Positions 18,674 through 26,337 of a DNA stretch of 64,000 bases are shown here, piece after piece. Source of the stretch: DASSSQ01 sp963839285. GTDB lineage: Bacteria; Actinomycetota; Thermoleophilia; Gaiellales; Gaiellaceae. A program made the translations under genes and the position numbers. The first letter of the stretch is position 1; every line of letters starts with the position of its first letter. The notes beneath the pieces are model-generated. The model did not search any database and was not told where the DNA came from. It saw only the letters and a program-made list of their open reading frames with translations. The stretch lies in contig CAWIUN010000013.1 in assembly GCA_963839285.1 (NCBI GenBank), positions 87,515 to 151,514 on the forward strand. Direction: 5' to 3'.

Positions 18674-20567
18674 GTGGCGACCCCCGCGCGCAGCCAGAGG
18701 GTCGGGGTCGGACGGCGGAGCCCCCGCGCGTCCGGCCGCGTCTGGGCCCTGGCGGCCGGACTGCTCGCGCTCGCGATCGGGATCGCCGTCGTGCTCGGGA
18801 TCGTCTTCGCCGGCTCGTCCGCCACGCTCGCCGAGGGCGCCCGGGTCGCCGGGATCGACGTCGGCGGGCTGACGCCGAAGCAGGCGCGACGGCTGCTCGA
18901 GCGCCGCTTCGACGAGACGCAGCGGCTGCCGGTCACCTTCATCGCCGGCGGCAAGAGCTTCCGGCTGATGGCGGTCCAGCTCGGGATCCAGCCCGACTTC
19001 GCCGACGCCGTCGCCGCCGTCCGCCGCGAGGGCGAGGGCTTCGGGCCGGTCCGCGGCTACAAGCGGCTCCGCGTGCGCCTCTCCGAGACCGACGTCCGGC
19101 CGCGGATCTCGGTCTGGTCCGAGGCGGTGCGCCTGAAGGTCGCGCAGATCGCCGACGCGGTCGACCGGCAAGCCGCGCGAGGCGGCGCTCGTCCGCACGG
19201 GCCTCTCGATCTCGGCCCGGCCCGGCCGGACGGGACAGCTGCTCGACCGGGCGGCCGCCTCCCGCACGATCGTCTCCTCGCTCGCGAGCTTCGACCGCGC
19301 CCCGGTCTCGCTCCCCGTCGAGACGGCCGCGCCGACGGTCAGCGGTCGCCGACCTCCGGCCCGCGCTCCGGCAGGCTCGCCGGGCCGTGTCCGCGCCGGT
19401 CAGGCTCGTCGTCGGCGCCACCGCCTTCCGGCTGCCGCGCTGGCGGGTCGCCCAGCTGCTCGAGCTGCCGGCCGGCGGCGCGACCAGGCTCCAGATCGGC
19501 GGCGACGCCGCCGAGGCGTGGTTCAGGAAGCTGACGAAGACCGTCGAGACGAAGCCGGTCGACGCGACCTTCGCGGTCGACGGCGACAGCGTCCGCGTCG
19601 TCCCCTCGAAGCCGGGAGTCGGCCTCGACGTCCCGGCGAGCGCGAGCAGGATCCTCGCCGCCGCGACGGCGGCCGCAGGCCCGCGCGAGGCGCAGCTCGC
19701 GACCGCCGTCACCCGGCCCGAGCGCACGACCGCCGAGGCGCGCGCGATGGGGATCACGGGCGTCGTCGGCAGCTACGAGACGATCTACGGGGGCGACTCG
19801 AACCGCCGCCACAACGTCCAGCTCGTCGCGCACCTCGTCGACGAGCACCTGATCGAGCCGGGCCAGGAGTTCTCCTTCAACAGGACGACCGGCGAGCGGA
19901 CGGCGGCCAAGGGCTTCCTCGAGGCGCCGGTGATCATCAACGGCGAGCTCCAGACCGGCCTCGGCGGCGGCGTCTGCCAGGTCTCGACGACCGTCTTCAA
20001 CGCGGCGTTCGAGGCCGGGCTCTCGATCACCTCCCGCACGAACCACGCGCTCTACATCAGCCACTACCCGCTCGGCCGCGACGCGACCGTCGACTACCCC
20101 TCGGTCGACCTCAAGTTCGTCAACGACACCGACCACTGGCTGCTCCTGCGCACCTTCGTCGGCGAGTCCTCGCTCGTCGTCCGCCTCTACGGGACGCCCG
20201 TGCACCGGCGGGTCGAGGTCGAGACGGCCCCGCTGCGGGTCGTCTCGCCGCCGCCGCTCGAGAAGGTCAAGGACCCGGAGCTGCCGAAGGGCGAGAAGGA
20301 GCTCGAGGACGCCGGCGTCCCCGCGCAGTCGACGAGCGTCCGCCGCCGCGTCTTCAGCCCCGCCGGGAAGCTCCTCTACGACTCGACCTGGTACTCGAGC
20401 TATCGCGCCGAGCCGAAGATCGTCCGGATCGGGACGAAGAAGCCGGACCCGGTCGAGACGGCTACGACGACGACGTCGACGACGAAGAGACGAAGACGAC
20501 GTCGACGACTCCGCAGCCGCAATCGACTCCGCCAGCCACGACGGCACCCGGGTCGGCCGGAAGGTAG
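18674..20567 (+). CDS. VanW-domain, peptidoglycan-binding-type membrane protein (three frame shifts)
   Basis: A protein of about 630 residues with a cytoplasmic basic N-terminus, one transmembrane helix (WALAAGLLALAIGIAVVLGI), two copies of a YoaR-like putative peptidoglycan-binding domain, then a VanW domain (HNVQLVAHLVDEHLIEPGQE, FSFNRTTGER, GGGVCQVSTTVFNAAFEAGL) and a proline/threonine-rich tail. VanW function is unknown though linked to cell wall and vancomycin loci. Frame changes near 19168, 19345 and within the ACG repeats at 20460-20500 join clearly contiguous motifs. GTG start follows TACACT (18660-18665) by eight bases. Confidence 0.8.
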
Positions 20568-20898
20568 CCGCGTCGACGACGCCGTGGGCGGTCCAGCCGT
20601 CCGCGACCAGCTCGCCGTCCCGCTCGACCGCGTACTCGAAGCGGAAGCGCGCCCCCCGCAGGTCGACGCAGCGCGAGCGCACGACCAGCTCGTCGTGGAA
20701 CACCGCGGGCTTCAGGTAGCGCACGTGGCACTCGAGCACGAGCGCCTCGACCCCGTGCGCGCGGATCGCGGGATAGCCGCCCGCGAAGCGGTCGAGGTAG
20801 TCGACGCGGGCGACCTCGAACCAGACGAAGTAGGAGGAGTTGTGCGCGATCCCCTGCGCGTCGGTCTCGGCGAAGCGGACGCGGACCGGGGTTGCCAT
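20462..20898 (-). CDS. Acyl-CoA thioesterase, 4-hydroxybenzoyl-CoA type (3' end unresolved)
   Basis: A hot-dog-fold thioesterase: VRFAETDAQGIAHNSSYFVWFE carries the catalytic Asp of the 4HBT family (part quoted), followed by HVRYLKPAVFHDELVVRS and RFEYAVERDGELVADGW. Conserved sequence ends near 20520 (VPSWLAESI). No stop follows in this frame because the gene runs antisense through the frame-shift-prone ACG repeats of the VanW gene, so the 3' end is approximate. ATG 20898 lies only nine bases from the divergent sirtuin start. It would hydrolyse acyl-CoA in the cytoplasm. Confidence 0.72.
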
Positions 20899-20907
20899 AG
20901 TGAAGCC

Positions 20908-21642
20908 GTGCACGACGACGCGATGCTACTCGCAGGGCTGATCCGGGAGGCGCAGCCCTGCGTCGCGCTCACGGGCGCCGGCGTCTCGACCGAGTCCGGG
21001 ATCCCCGACTTCCGCTCGCCGACCGGGATCTGGCGCCGCTTCGACCCGTTCACGTACGCGTCGATCGACGCCTGGCGGCGGGAGCCCGAGAAGGTCTGGG
21101 AGTTCTACGCGCTCCGCTTCGAGATGCTGACGACCGCGGAGCCGAACGACGCGCACCGGGCGCTGGCCGCGCTCGAGGCGGCGGGGCTCGTGCGGGCGGT
21201 CGTGACCCAGAACATCGACACGCTCCACCAGCGGGCGGGCTCGGGCGACGTGGTCGAGGTGCACGGCTCGATCCGCAGCTCCTCGTGCCTCGCCTGCGGG
21301 CGGAGCGAGCCGCTCGAGCGCGTCCTCGAGCTGCTGCCGCTGCCCGCCTGCGCCGACTGCGGCGCCGTCCTGAAGCCGGACGTCGTCATGTTCGGCGAGC
21401 TGCTGCCGGGCGACCGGATCGAGCGCGCGACCGCGCTCGCGCGCGAGGCGGGGCTGCTGCTCGTCGTCGGCTCCTCGCTCGAGGTCTGGCCCGTGGCGGG
21501 CCTGCCGGCCGAGACGCTCGGGGCGGGCGGCCTCCTGGCGATCGTCAACCGCGGCAGCACCGACTACGACGCCCGCGCCGCCGTCGTGGTCGACGGCGGC
21601 GCGGGCGAGGTGCTCTCCGCGGTCGCGGAGGAGCTGCTCTAG
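20908..21642 (+). CDS. cobB: Sirtuin, NAD-dependent protein deacylase
   Basis: A 244-residue Sir2 enzyme removing acyl groups from lysine with NAD. Motifs: TGAGVSTESGIPDFRS, TQNIDTLHQRAG, catalytic His in VEVHGS, a four-cysteine zinc site (CLACG...CADCG), KPDVVMFGE and VGSSLEVWP. The Ala-Gly-Val-Ser and absence of the Tyr/Arg desuccinylase pair (YALRFEMLT instead) suggest deacetylase rather than desuccinylase, tentatively. GTG 20908 follows CATAGT by six bases. Stop shares CTAG with htrA. Confidence 0.9.
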   Translation: MHDDAMLLAGLIREAQPCVALTGAGVSTESGIPDFRSPTGIWRRFDPFTYASIDAWRREPEKVWEFYALRFEMLTTAEPNDAHRALAALEAAGLVRAVVTQNIDTLHQRAGSGDVVEVHGSIRSSSCLACGRSEPLERVLELLPLPACADCGAVLKPDVVMFGELLPGDRIERATALAREAGLLLVVGSSLEVWPVAGLPAETLGAGGLLAIVNRGSTDYDARAAVVVDGGAGEVLSAVAEELL

Positions 21643-22716
21643 GAGGACGGGCGCGAGGTGAGCGTCACCGTCACCGTCTTCGATCTGGCCGTCCCGCACG
21701 ATCGTCAGCACGATCGTGTCGCCGGGCGACTTCGCGTCGATCGCGGCGCGCAGCTCGTCGGAGGAGACGGCCCCGCCGTCGGCCTTCGTGATCACGTCGC
21801 CGACCTGGAGGCCGGCGTCGGCCGCGGGCGTGCCCTGGTTGACGGCGGTGACCTCGGCGCCGTTTCCGACCGGGTTGATCCCGACGCCCAGGTAGGCGTG
21901 CTCGACCGAGCCGCTCGCGATCAGCTTGGCGGCGATCGTCTTGACCGTGTTCGACGGGATCGCGAAGCCGACGCCGTCGTTGCCGCCCGACTCGCTGTCG
22001 ATCTGGGCGTTGACGCCGATCACGCGGCCCTGGAGGTCGAGCAGGGGGCCGCCCGAGTTGCCGTGGTTGATCGCCGCGTCGGTCTGGATCGCGTCGTCGA
22101 TCGCGAAGTTGTTCGGCGCCTGGATCTGGCGGTGCAGGGCGCTGACGATCCCGCTCGTGACCGTCTCCTCGAGCCCGAACGGGCTGCCGATCGCGACGAC
22201 GCCGTCGCCGACCTCGACCTGCGAGGAGTCGGCCAGGGCGAGCGGGGTCAGCTGGCTCGCCGGCACGTCGACCTTGAGGATCGCGAGGTCGGTGGAGGGA
22301 TCGCTGCCGACGAGCGTCGCCGAGACGGTCTTGCCGTTCGAGAACTGCACCTTGAACGACGAGCCGCCGGAGACGACGTGCTCGTTCGTGACGATGTGGC
22401 CGGCGGTGTCGTAGACGAAGCCGGAGCCCTGCGCCTGCGCCTGGCCGCCGCGCCCGCCGGGGAACGGCGACGAGGTCGAGCCGCCGGACGAGGTCGCGGT
22501 GATCTCGACCGTGCCGGGGCCGGCCTTGCGGTAGATCGCGTTGACGGAGAGCGAGCCGGCCGTGGCCGCGGCGGGCTGGCTCGTGGCTCTGGCCGCCGGG
22601 GCCGCCGTCGAGGCGGCGCCGGGGCCGTCGAGCGTGGCGTAGACGCCTGCCCCCGCGCCGGCGCCCGCCAGGGCGGCGGCTCCGATCGCTGCGGCGGTCT
22701 TCGTGCGGATGAGCAT
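21639..22716 (-). CDS. htrA: Membrane-anchored HtrA/DegP serine protease with PDZ domain
   Basis: A trypsin-like protease of about 358 residues acting outside the membrane on damaged proteins. One N-terminal hydrophobic segment (residues 8-28) precedes a low-complexity linker, then His113 (NEHVV), Asp143 (STDLAIL) and Ser221 (GNSGGP), then one PDZ domain (AYLGVGINPV...GTPAADAGLQVGD). ATG 22716 is chosen for its AAAGGAAG ribosome site. A surplus base near 21670 moves the end into the frame reading SKTVTVTLTSRPSS and TAG 21639-21641. Divergent from the two-component genes and sharing their 11-bp repeats. Confidence 0.9.
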
Positions 22717-22781
22717 CGCTGGGCGCTTCCTTTCGTCTGCGGAGTTCTCTCGGTGTACGTCGTCCATGGTTCCCCGGAGGC

Positions 22782-22818
22782 CTAAGAGCGTCCTGAAGGC
22801 GCGGTAAGAAGTCCCTAA
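22782..22818. promoter_or_regulatory. Four direct repeats at exact 11-bp spacing (response-regulator box)
   Basis: On the plus strand CTAAG, CTGAA, GTAAG and CTAAG begin at 22782, 22793, 22804 and 22815, exactly 11 bases apart (minus strand TTAG/TCAG). The array lies between divergent htrA and the response-regulator gene. OmpR/PhoB-family proteins bind direct repeats with this helical period, so this is the probable box of the adjacent regulator. Confidence 0.75.
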
Positions 22819-22858
22819 GACGGGCTGCGCCCGCCGGATTCGCCGCCACAATGGGAGC

Positions 22859-23539
22859 GTGAAGATCCTGGTCGTCGACGACGAGCGCGCCGTGCGGGAG
22901 TCCCTGCGGCGCGCGCTGACCCTGGAAGGGTACGAGGTCGAGCTCGCAGCCGACGGCGAGGAGGCGCTCGAGCGGCTCGCGCCGGGCGCGGCGCCCGTCG
23001 ACGCCGTCGTGCTCGACGTGCTGATGCCGCGCCTCGGCGGGCTCGACGTCTCCCGGCGGCTCCGCGCCGAGGGCAACCGCGTGCCGGTGCTGATGCTGAC
23101 CGCGCGCGACCAGGTCGAGGACCGGGTCGCGGGCCTCGACGCCGGCGCCGACGACTACGTCGTCAAGCCGTTCGCGCTCGAGGAGCTGCTCGCGCGCGTC
23201 CGCGCGCTCCTGCGCCGGAGCGGCGCCGACGCCGGCGAGGGCCCGATCCGCTTCGCCGACCTCGAGCTCGACGCGGCCACGCACGAGGTCAGGCGCGACG
23301 GCGAGCAGATCGAGCTGACGCGGACCGAGTTCGCGCTGCTCGAGCTCTTCATGCGCAACCCGCGGCAGGTGCTGACGCGCTCGGTCATCTTCGAGCGGGT
23401 CTGGGGCTACGACTTCGGCTACGCCTCGAACTCGCTCGACGTCTACGTGGGCTACCTGCGGCGCAAGACCGAGGCCGGCGGGCGGCCGCGCCTGATCCAG
23501 ACCGTGCGCGGGGTCGGCTACGCCCTGCGCGAGCCGTGA
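22859..23539 (+). CDS. OmpR-family response regulator, MprA-like
   Basis: A 226-residue response regulator. Receiver domain with acidic pocket Asp7/Asp8, phospho-acceptor Asp53 (VVLDVLMP), Thr in LMLTARD and Lys in YVVKPF; then a PhoB-type winged helix (TRTEFALLELFMRNPRQVLTR...LDVYVGYLRRKTE). Closest in style to actinobacterial MprA. GTG start follows CACAAT (22847-22852) by six bases. The kinase gene overlaps its stop as GTGA. The repeat array about 30-65 bases upstream implies autoregulation. Confidence 0.93.
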   Translation: MKILVVDDERAVRESLRRALTLEGYEVELAADGEEALERLAPGAAPVDAVVLDVLMPRLGGLDVSRRLRAEGNRVPVLMLTARDQVEDRVAGLDAGADDYVVKPFALEELLARVRALLRRSGADAGEGPIRFADLELDAATHEVRRDGEQIELTRTEFALLELFMRNPRQVLTRSVIFERVWGYDFGYASNSLDVYVGYLRRKTEAGGRPRLIQTVRGVGYALREP

Positions 23540-24873
23540 GGCCGGTGCCGGCGCTCAGCTTCCGCACCCGGCTGACGCTCGCGGTCGCCTTCGCGGTCGC
23601 GGTCGCGGTCGCGCTCGCGTCCGGCGCCGCCTGGTTCGCCGCGAGAAACGAGCTCTACCGCCAGACCGACGAGGGCCTGCGCCGGCAGGCGACGCAGCTC
23701 GCCGCCCTGCCCGCCGACCGGATCCTCGGCTACCACGGCCCGCCGTTCGGCGGCGCCTACTACCAGGTCGTCGGCGACGACGGCGACCGCCAGCTGCCGC
23801 GCGGCGCCTCGATCCCGCTGCCGGTCACCGACCGGGTCAAGCAGGTCGCCTCCGGCGGCGCGAAGCCCTTCTTCACCGACACGCACGCGAACGGGATCCC
23901 GATCCGGATGTACACGTTCCGCTACGCGGACGGCGTCGCGATCGAGGTCGTCAGCTCGGTCGAGGGCGTCAACCGCACGCTCGGGAGGCTCCGCTGGCTG
24001 CTGGTCGCGGTCGCGCTGCTCGGGATCGGGCTGGCGGCCGGCGCTCGGCCTCGCGGTCACGCGCGCGGTGCTCGTGCCGGTGCGGCGGCTGACCCGCGCG
24101 ACGGAGGAGGTGGCCGAGACGCGCGACCTCTCGAGCCGGATGGACGTCTCGGGCGGCGACGAGCTCGCCCGGCTCGCCGGCAGCTTCAACACGATGCTCG
24201 GGGCGCTCGAGGAGTCGATGCGCGCGCAGCGGCAGCTCGTCGCCGACGCCTCCCACGAGCTGCGGACGCCGCTGACGAGCCTGCGGACGAACATCGAGGT
24301 GCTCGCCCGCGCCGGGTCGATGCCGGCGGCCGAGCGGGAGAAGCTGCTCGCGGACGTGGTCGAGCAGCTGGCGGAGATGACCGCGCTCGTCTCCGAGCTC
24401 GTCATGCTCGCCCGCGGCGAGCAGCCGGTCGGGCGAGCCGGAGACGCTGCGGCTCGACGAGCTCGTCGCCGGGTCGGTCGAGCGGGCGCGGCGGAACGCG
24501 CCCGGCATCGTCTTCGAGGCCGACCTGGTGCCGTCCGTGGTCGAGGGCGTGCCGAGCGCGATCGAGCGCGCCGTCGGCAACCTGCTCGACAACGCCGCCA
24601 AGTGGAGCCCGTCCGGCGGCACCGTCGAGGTGGCGGTGCGCCACGGCGAGGTCGTCGTCCGCGACCACGGGCCCGGCATCGACGAGCGCGACCTCCCCTA
24701 CGTCTTCGACCGCTTCTACCGCGCCGACTCGGCCCGCGGCATGCCCGGCTCGGGGCTCGGGCTCGCGATCGTCAAGCAGGTCGCCGACGCCCACGGCGGC
24801 ACGGTCGCGGCCGAGCGCACGGCCGAGGGCGGCGCCCGCTTCCGGCTCCGCTTCGCCGCGAACGGGAACTTAG
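23536..24873 (+). CDS. Sensor histidine kinase, MprB-like (three frame shifts)
   Basis: Start and stop are in the same frame, but the conserved middle runs through the other two, as expected for three surplus bases (near 24042, 24437 and close to the end). N-terminal transmembrane helix (residues 12-32), an extracytoplasmic sensor of about 125 residues, second helix (WLLVAVALLGIGLAA), HAMP, dimerisation helix with phospho-His (ADASHELRTPLTSLR, near residue 239), and ATPase motifs NLLDNAAKWSP, DHGPGID and GSGLGLAI. It would phosphorylate the regulator encoded just upstream in response to envelope stress (inference from family and HtrA linkage). Confidence 0.88.
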   Translation: MRPVPALSFRTRLTLAVAFAVAVAVALASGAAWFAARNELYRQTDEGLRRQATQLAALPADRILGYHGPPFGGAYYQVVGDDGDRQLPRGASIPLPVTDRVKQVASGGAKPFFTDTHANGIPIRMYTFRYADGVAIEVVSSVEGVNRTLGRLRWLLVAVALLGIGLAAGARPRGHARGARAGAAADPRDGGGGRDARPLEPDGRLGRRRARPARRQLQHDARGARGVDARAAAARRRRLPRAADAADEPADEHRGARPRRVDAGGRAGEAARGRGRAAGGDDRARLRARHARPRRAAGRASRRRCGSTSSSPGRSSGRGGTRPASSSRPTWCRPWSRACRARSSAPSATCSTTPPSGARPAAPSRWRCATARSSSATTGPASTSATSPTSSTASTAPTRPAACPARGSGSRSSSRSPTPTAARSRPSARPRAAPASGSASPRTGT

Positions 24874-24907
24874 GCCGGGTCTTAGCCCCCGTTCAGCGAT
24901 CTCTCAG
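24870..24907 (+). promoter_or_regulatory. 11-bp-period TTAG/TCAG repeats upstream of secreted protein 1
   Basis: TTAG at 24870 and 24882, TCAG at 24893 and 24904: the last three are exactly 11 apart, the first interval is 12. One surplus base between the first two, of the kind seen all over this assembly, would restore perfect 11-bp spacing. The first copy overlaps the kinase stop codon. Confidence 0.68.
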
Positions 24908-24953
24908 GATCCGGGCCTTGACTCCTTCTCGTACCCAACGAAAGGAGCTCACG

Positions 24954-25424
24954 ATGAATCGCCGCCTCACCCGGACCTCGCTCGCCGTCGCGCTGGCCGC
25001 AGGCCTCGCCGCGGTCGGGACCGCGGGCGCGCTGGCCGCCGGCGGGCCGCCGGTCGGCGCCCGCGCGAACTGCACGGGCACCGGCCCGGTCGGCGTCCCG
25101 GGCGCCCCGCTCGCCGCGGCGGCCGACTACCTCGGCCTCACGACCGCGCAGATCCGCGCCGAGAAGCAGGCCGGCGCCTCGCTCGCGGACGTCGCGGCCG
25201 AGCAGGGGAAGTCGGTCGACGGCCTCGTCCAGGCGATGGTCGCCGCCGCGAAGGCGAACCTCGACAAGGCGGTCGCCGCCGGCCGGATCACGGACGCGCA
25301 GCGGACGACGCAGCTCGCGCAGCTGCAGACCCGGATCGAGGCGATGGTGCAGACCGCCGGCGGCCAGGGGCCCGGTCAGGGCCAGGGCCGCGGCGCCGGG
25401 ATGGGCTACCGCGGCGGCCGCTGA
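24954..25424 (+). CDS. Secreted alanine-rich helical protein 1
   Basis: A 156-residue exported protein: signal peptide MNRRLTRTSLAVALAAGLAA with AxA-type cleavage region near residue 28, then a helical core with AADYLGLTTAQIRAEKQAG, SLADVAAEQGKSVDGLV and GRITDAQRTTQLAQLQTRIE, ending in a glycine/glutamine tail. The LGLT...GKS...GRIT arrangement recurs in the next gene and recalls small DUF2680/YckD-like exported proteins. Function unknown; periplasmic-chaperone or adaptor roles are guesses. AAAGGAG lies seven bases before ATG. It is preceded by the 11-bp repeats, so probably activated by the adjacent two-component system. Confidence 0.82.
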   Translation: MNRRLTRTSLAVALAAGLAAVGTAGALAAGGPPVGARANCTGTGPVGVPGAPLAAAADYLGLTTAQIRAEKQAGASLADVAAEQGKSVDGLVQAMVAAAKANLDKAVAAGRITDAQRTTQLAQLQTRIEAMVQTAGGQGPGQGQGRGAGMGYRGGR

Positions 25425-25441
25425 GCGGCAGCCCTGAGCAT

Positions 25442-25473
25442 GCGAGGCCCGCTCCGGCGGGCCTTCGCATTTC
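25442..25473 (+). terminator. Terminator after secreted protein 1
   Basis: GCGAGGCCCGC pairs with GCGGGCC(T)TCGC (one bulge) and is followed by ATTTCTT, a rare T-rich run in this DNA. It separates the two paralogous secreted-protein genes, so each is transcribed from its own promoter. Confidence 0.7.
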
Positions 25474-25499
25474 TTAGGTGTTCCTCAGCTCCCTCTTAG
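25474..25499 (+). promoter_or_regulatory. 11-bp-period TTAG/TCAG repeats upstream of secreted protein 2
   Basis: TTAG at 25474, TCAG at 25485 and TTAG at 25496, exactly 11 bases apart; the same element as at 22782-22818 and 24870-24907. The last copy ends about 22 bases before ATG 25522, so it may overlap the promoter itself. Confidence 0.7.
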
Positions 25500-25521
25500 A
25501 GTCGCCGGGAAGACTCGGGTC

Positions 25522-26234
25522 ATGCACATCCTCAAACGACATCGAATGCTCGTCGCGGCCGCGGCCGCCGCGCTCGTCGCGGCCGCCGGCACGGGTGCGG
25601 CGCTCGCGACCGGCGCGATCACGACGGGGCAGACGCCGCAGCAGCGGCAGGCCGCCCTGCTCCAGGATCTCGCCGGCCGGCTCGGCGTCTCGGTCGACAA
25701 GCTGAAGACGGCCCTGAAGGGCGTCGCCGGCGACCAGATCGACCAGGCCCTCGCCGACGGGAAGATCACGCAGGCGGAGGCAGACGCGCTCAAGCAGCGG
25801 CTCGAGTCGTGGGCAGATCCCGTTCGGGCTCGGCCTCGGCCGCGGGCCGCGGAATGGGCGGCGGCTTCGGCCACCACGGCCCGGGACTCGAGCTCGACGC
25901 CGCCGCGAGCTTCCTCGGGCTGACCGAGGCGGAGCTGCGGACGCGGCTGCAGTCGGGCAAGACCCTGGCGCAGGTCGCCAAGGACAAGGGCAAGACGGTC
26001 GACGGGCTCGAGCAGGCGCTGCTCGACGCCGCGTCGAAGCGCCTCGACCAGGCGGTCGCCGACGGCCGGATCACGGCCGCCCAGAAGGCGACGATGCTGG
26101 CGCAGCTGAAGAGCCGGATCGCCGACATGGTCGACGGCACCCTGCCGGCGGGCCCGAAGGGCATGCACGGCCCTCCGGGCTCCGGACAGGGCGCGGCCGG
26201 GACGCAGCAGCGTCGCGGCGGCTGGTTCGGCTAG
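25522..26234 (+). CDS. Secreted helical protein 2, paralogue of protein 1 (frame-shifted)
   Basis: About 235 residues after correction. A signal peptide (MLVAAAAAALVAAAGTGAAL region), a first helical unit (LAGRLGVSVDKLKTALKG...ADGKITQAEADALKQRLES), a glycine-rich linker holding both frame changes (near 25809 and 25845), and a second unit (FLGLTEAELRTRLQSGKTLA, KDKGKTVDGLEQALLDAA, ADGRITAAQKATMLAQLKSR) closely matching protein 1. It therefore looks like a two-unit version of its neighbour. Three 11-bp repeats precede it. Confidence 0.75.
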
Positions 26235-26261
26235 CAGGCTCGGCCGTACGGCCGGTACCCC

Positions 26262-26289
26262 GCGGGGGCGGTCTCCGGGCCGCCCCCGC
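26262..26289 (+). terminator. Terminator-like hairpin after secreted protein 2
   Basis: Perfect 10-bp stem GCGGGGGCGG/CCGCCCCCGC with an 8-base loop. No T-tract. It follows the gene stop by 28 bases and precedes the oxidoreductase promoter. Confidence 0.6.
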
Positions 26290-26337
26290 GCCATGCCGGC
26301 GCCCGTCTCTCTGCTCGCCCCTCTCTATGCTCGGCTC

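Noticed and set aside
20461..20520. ACG/TCG short repeats as a functional repeat or CRISPR remnant
   Set aside because: They are codons of a Thr/Ser-rich tail of the VanW protein and lack spacers; no CRISPR-like array exists in the window.
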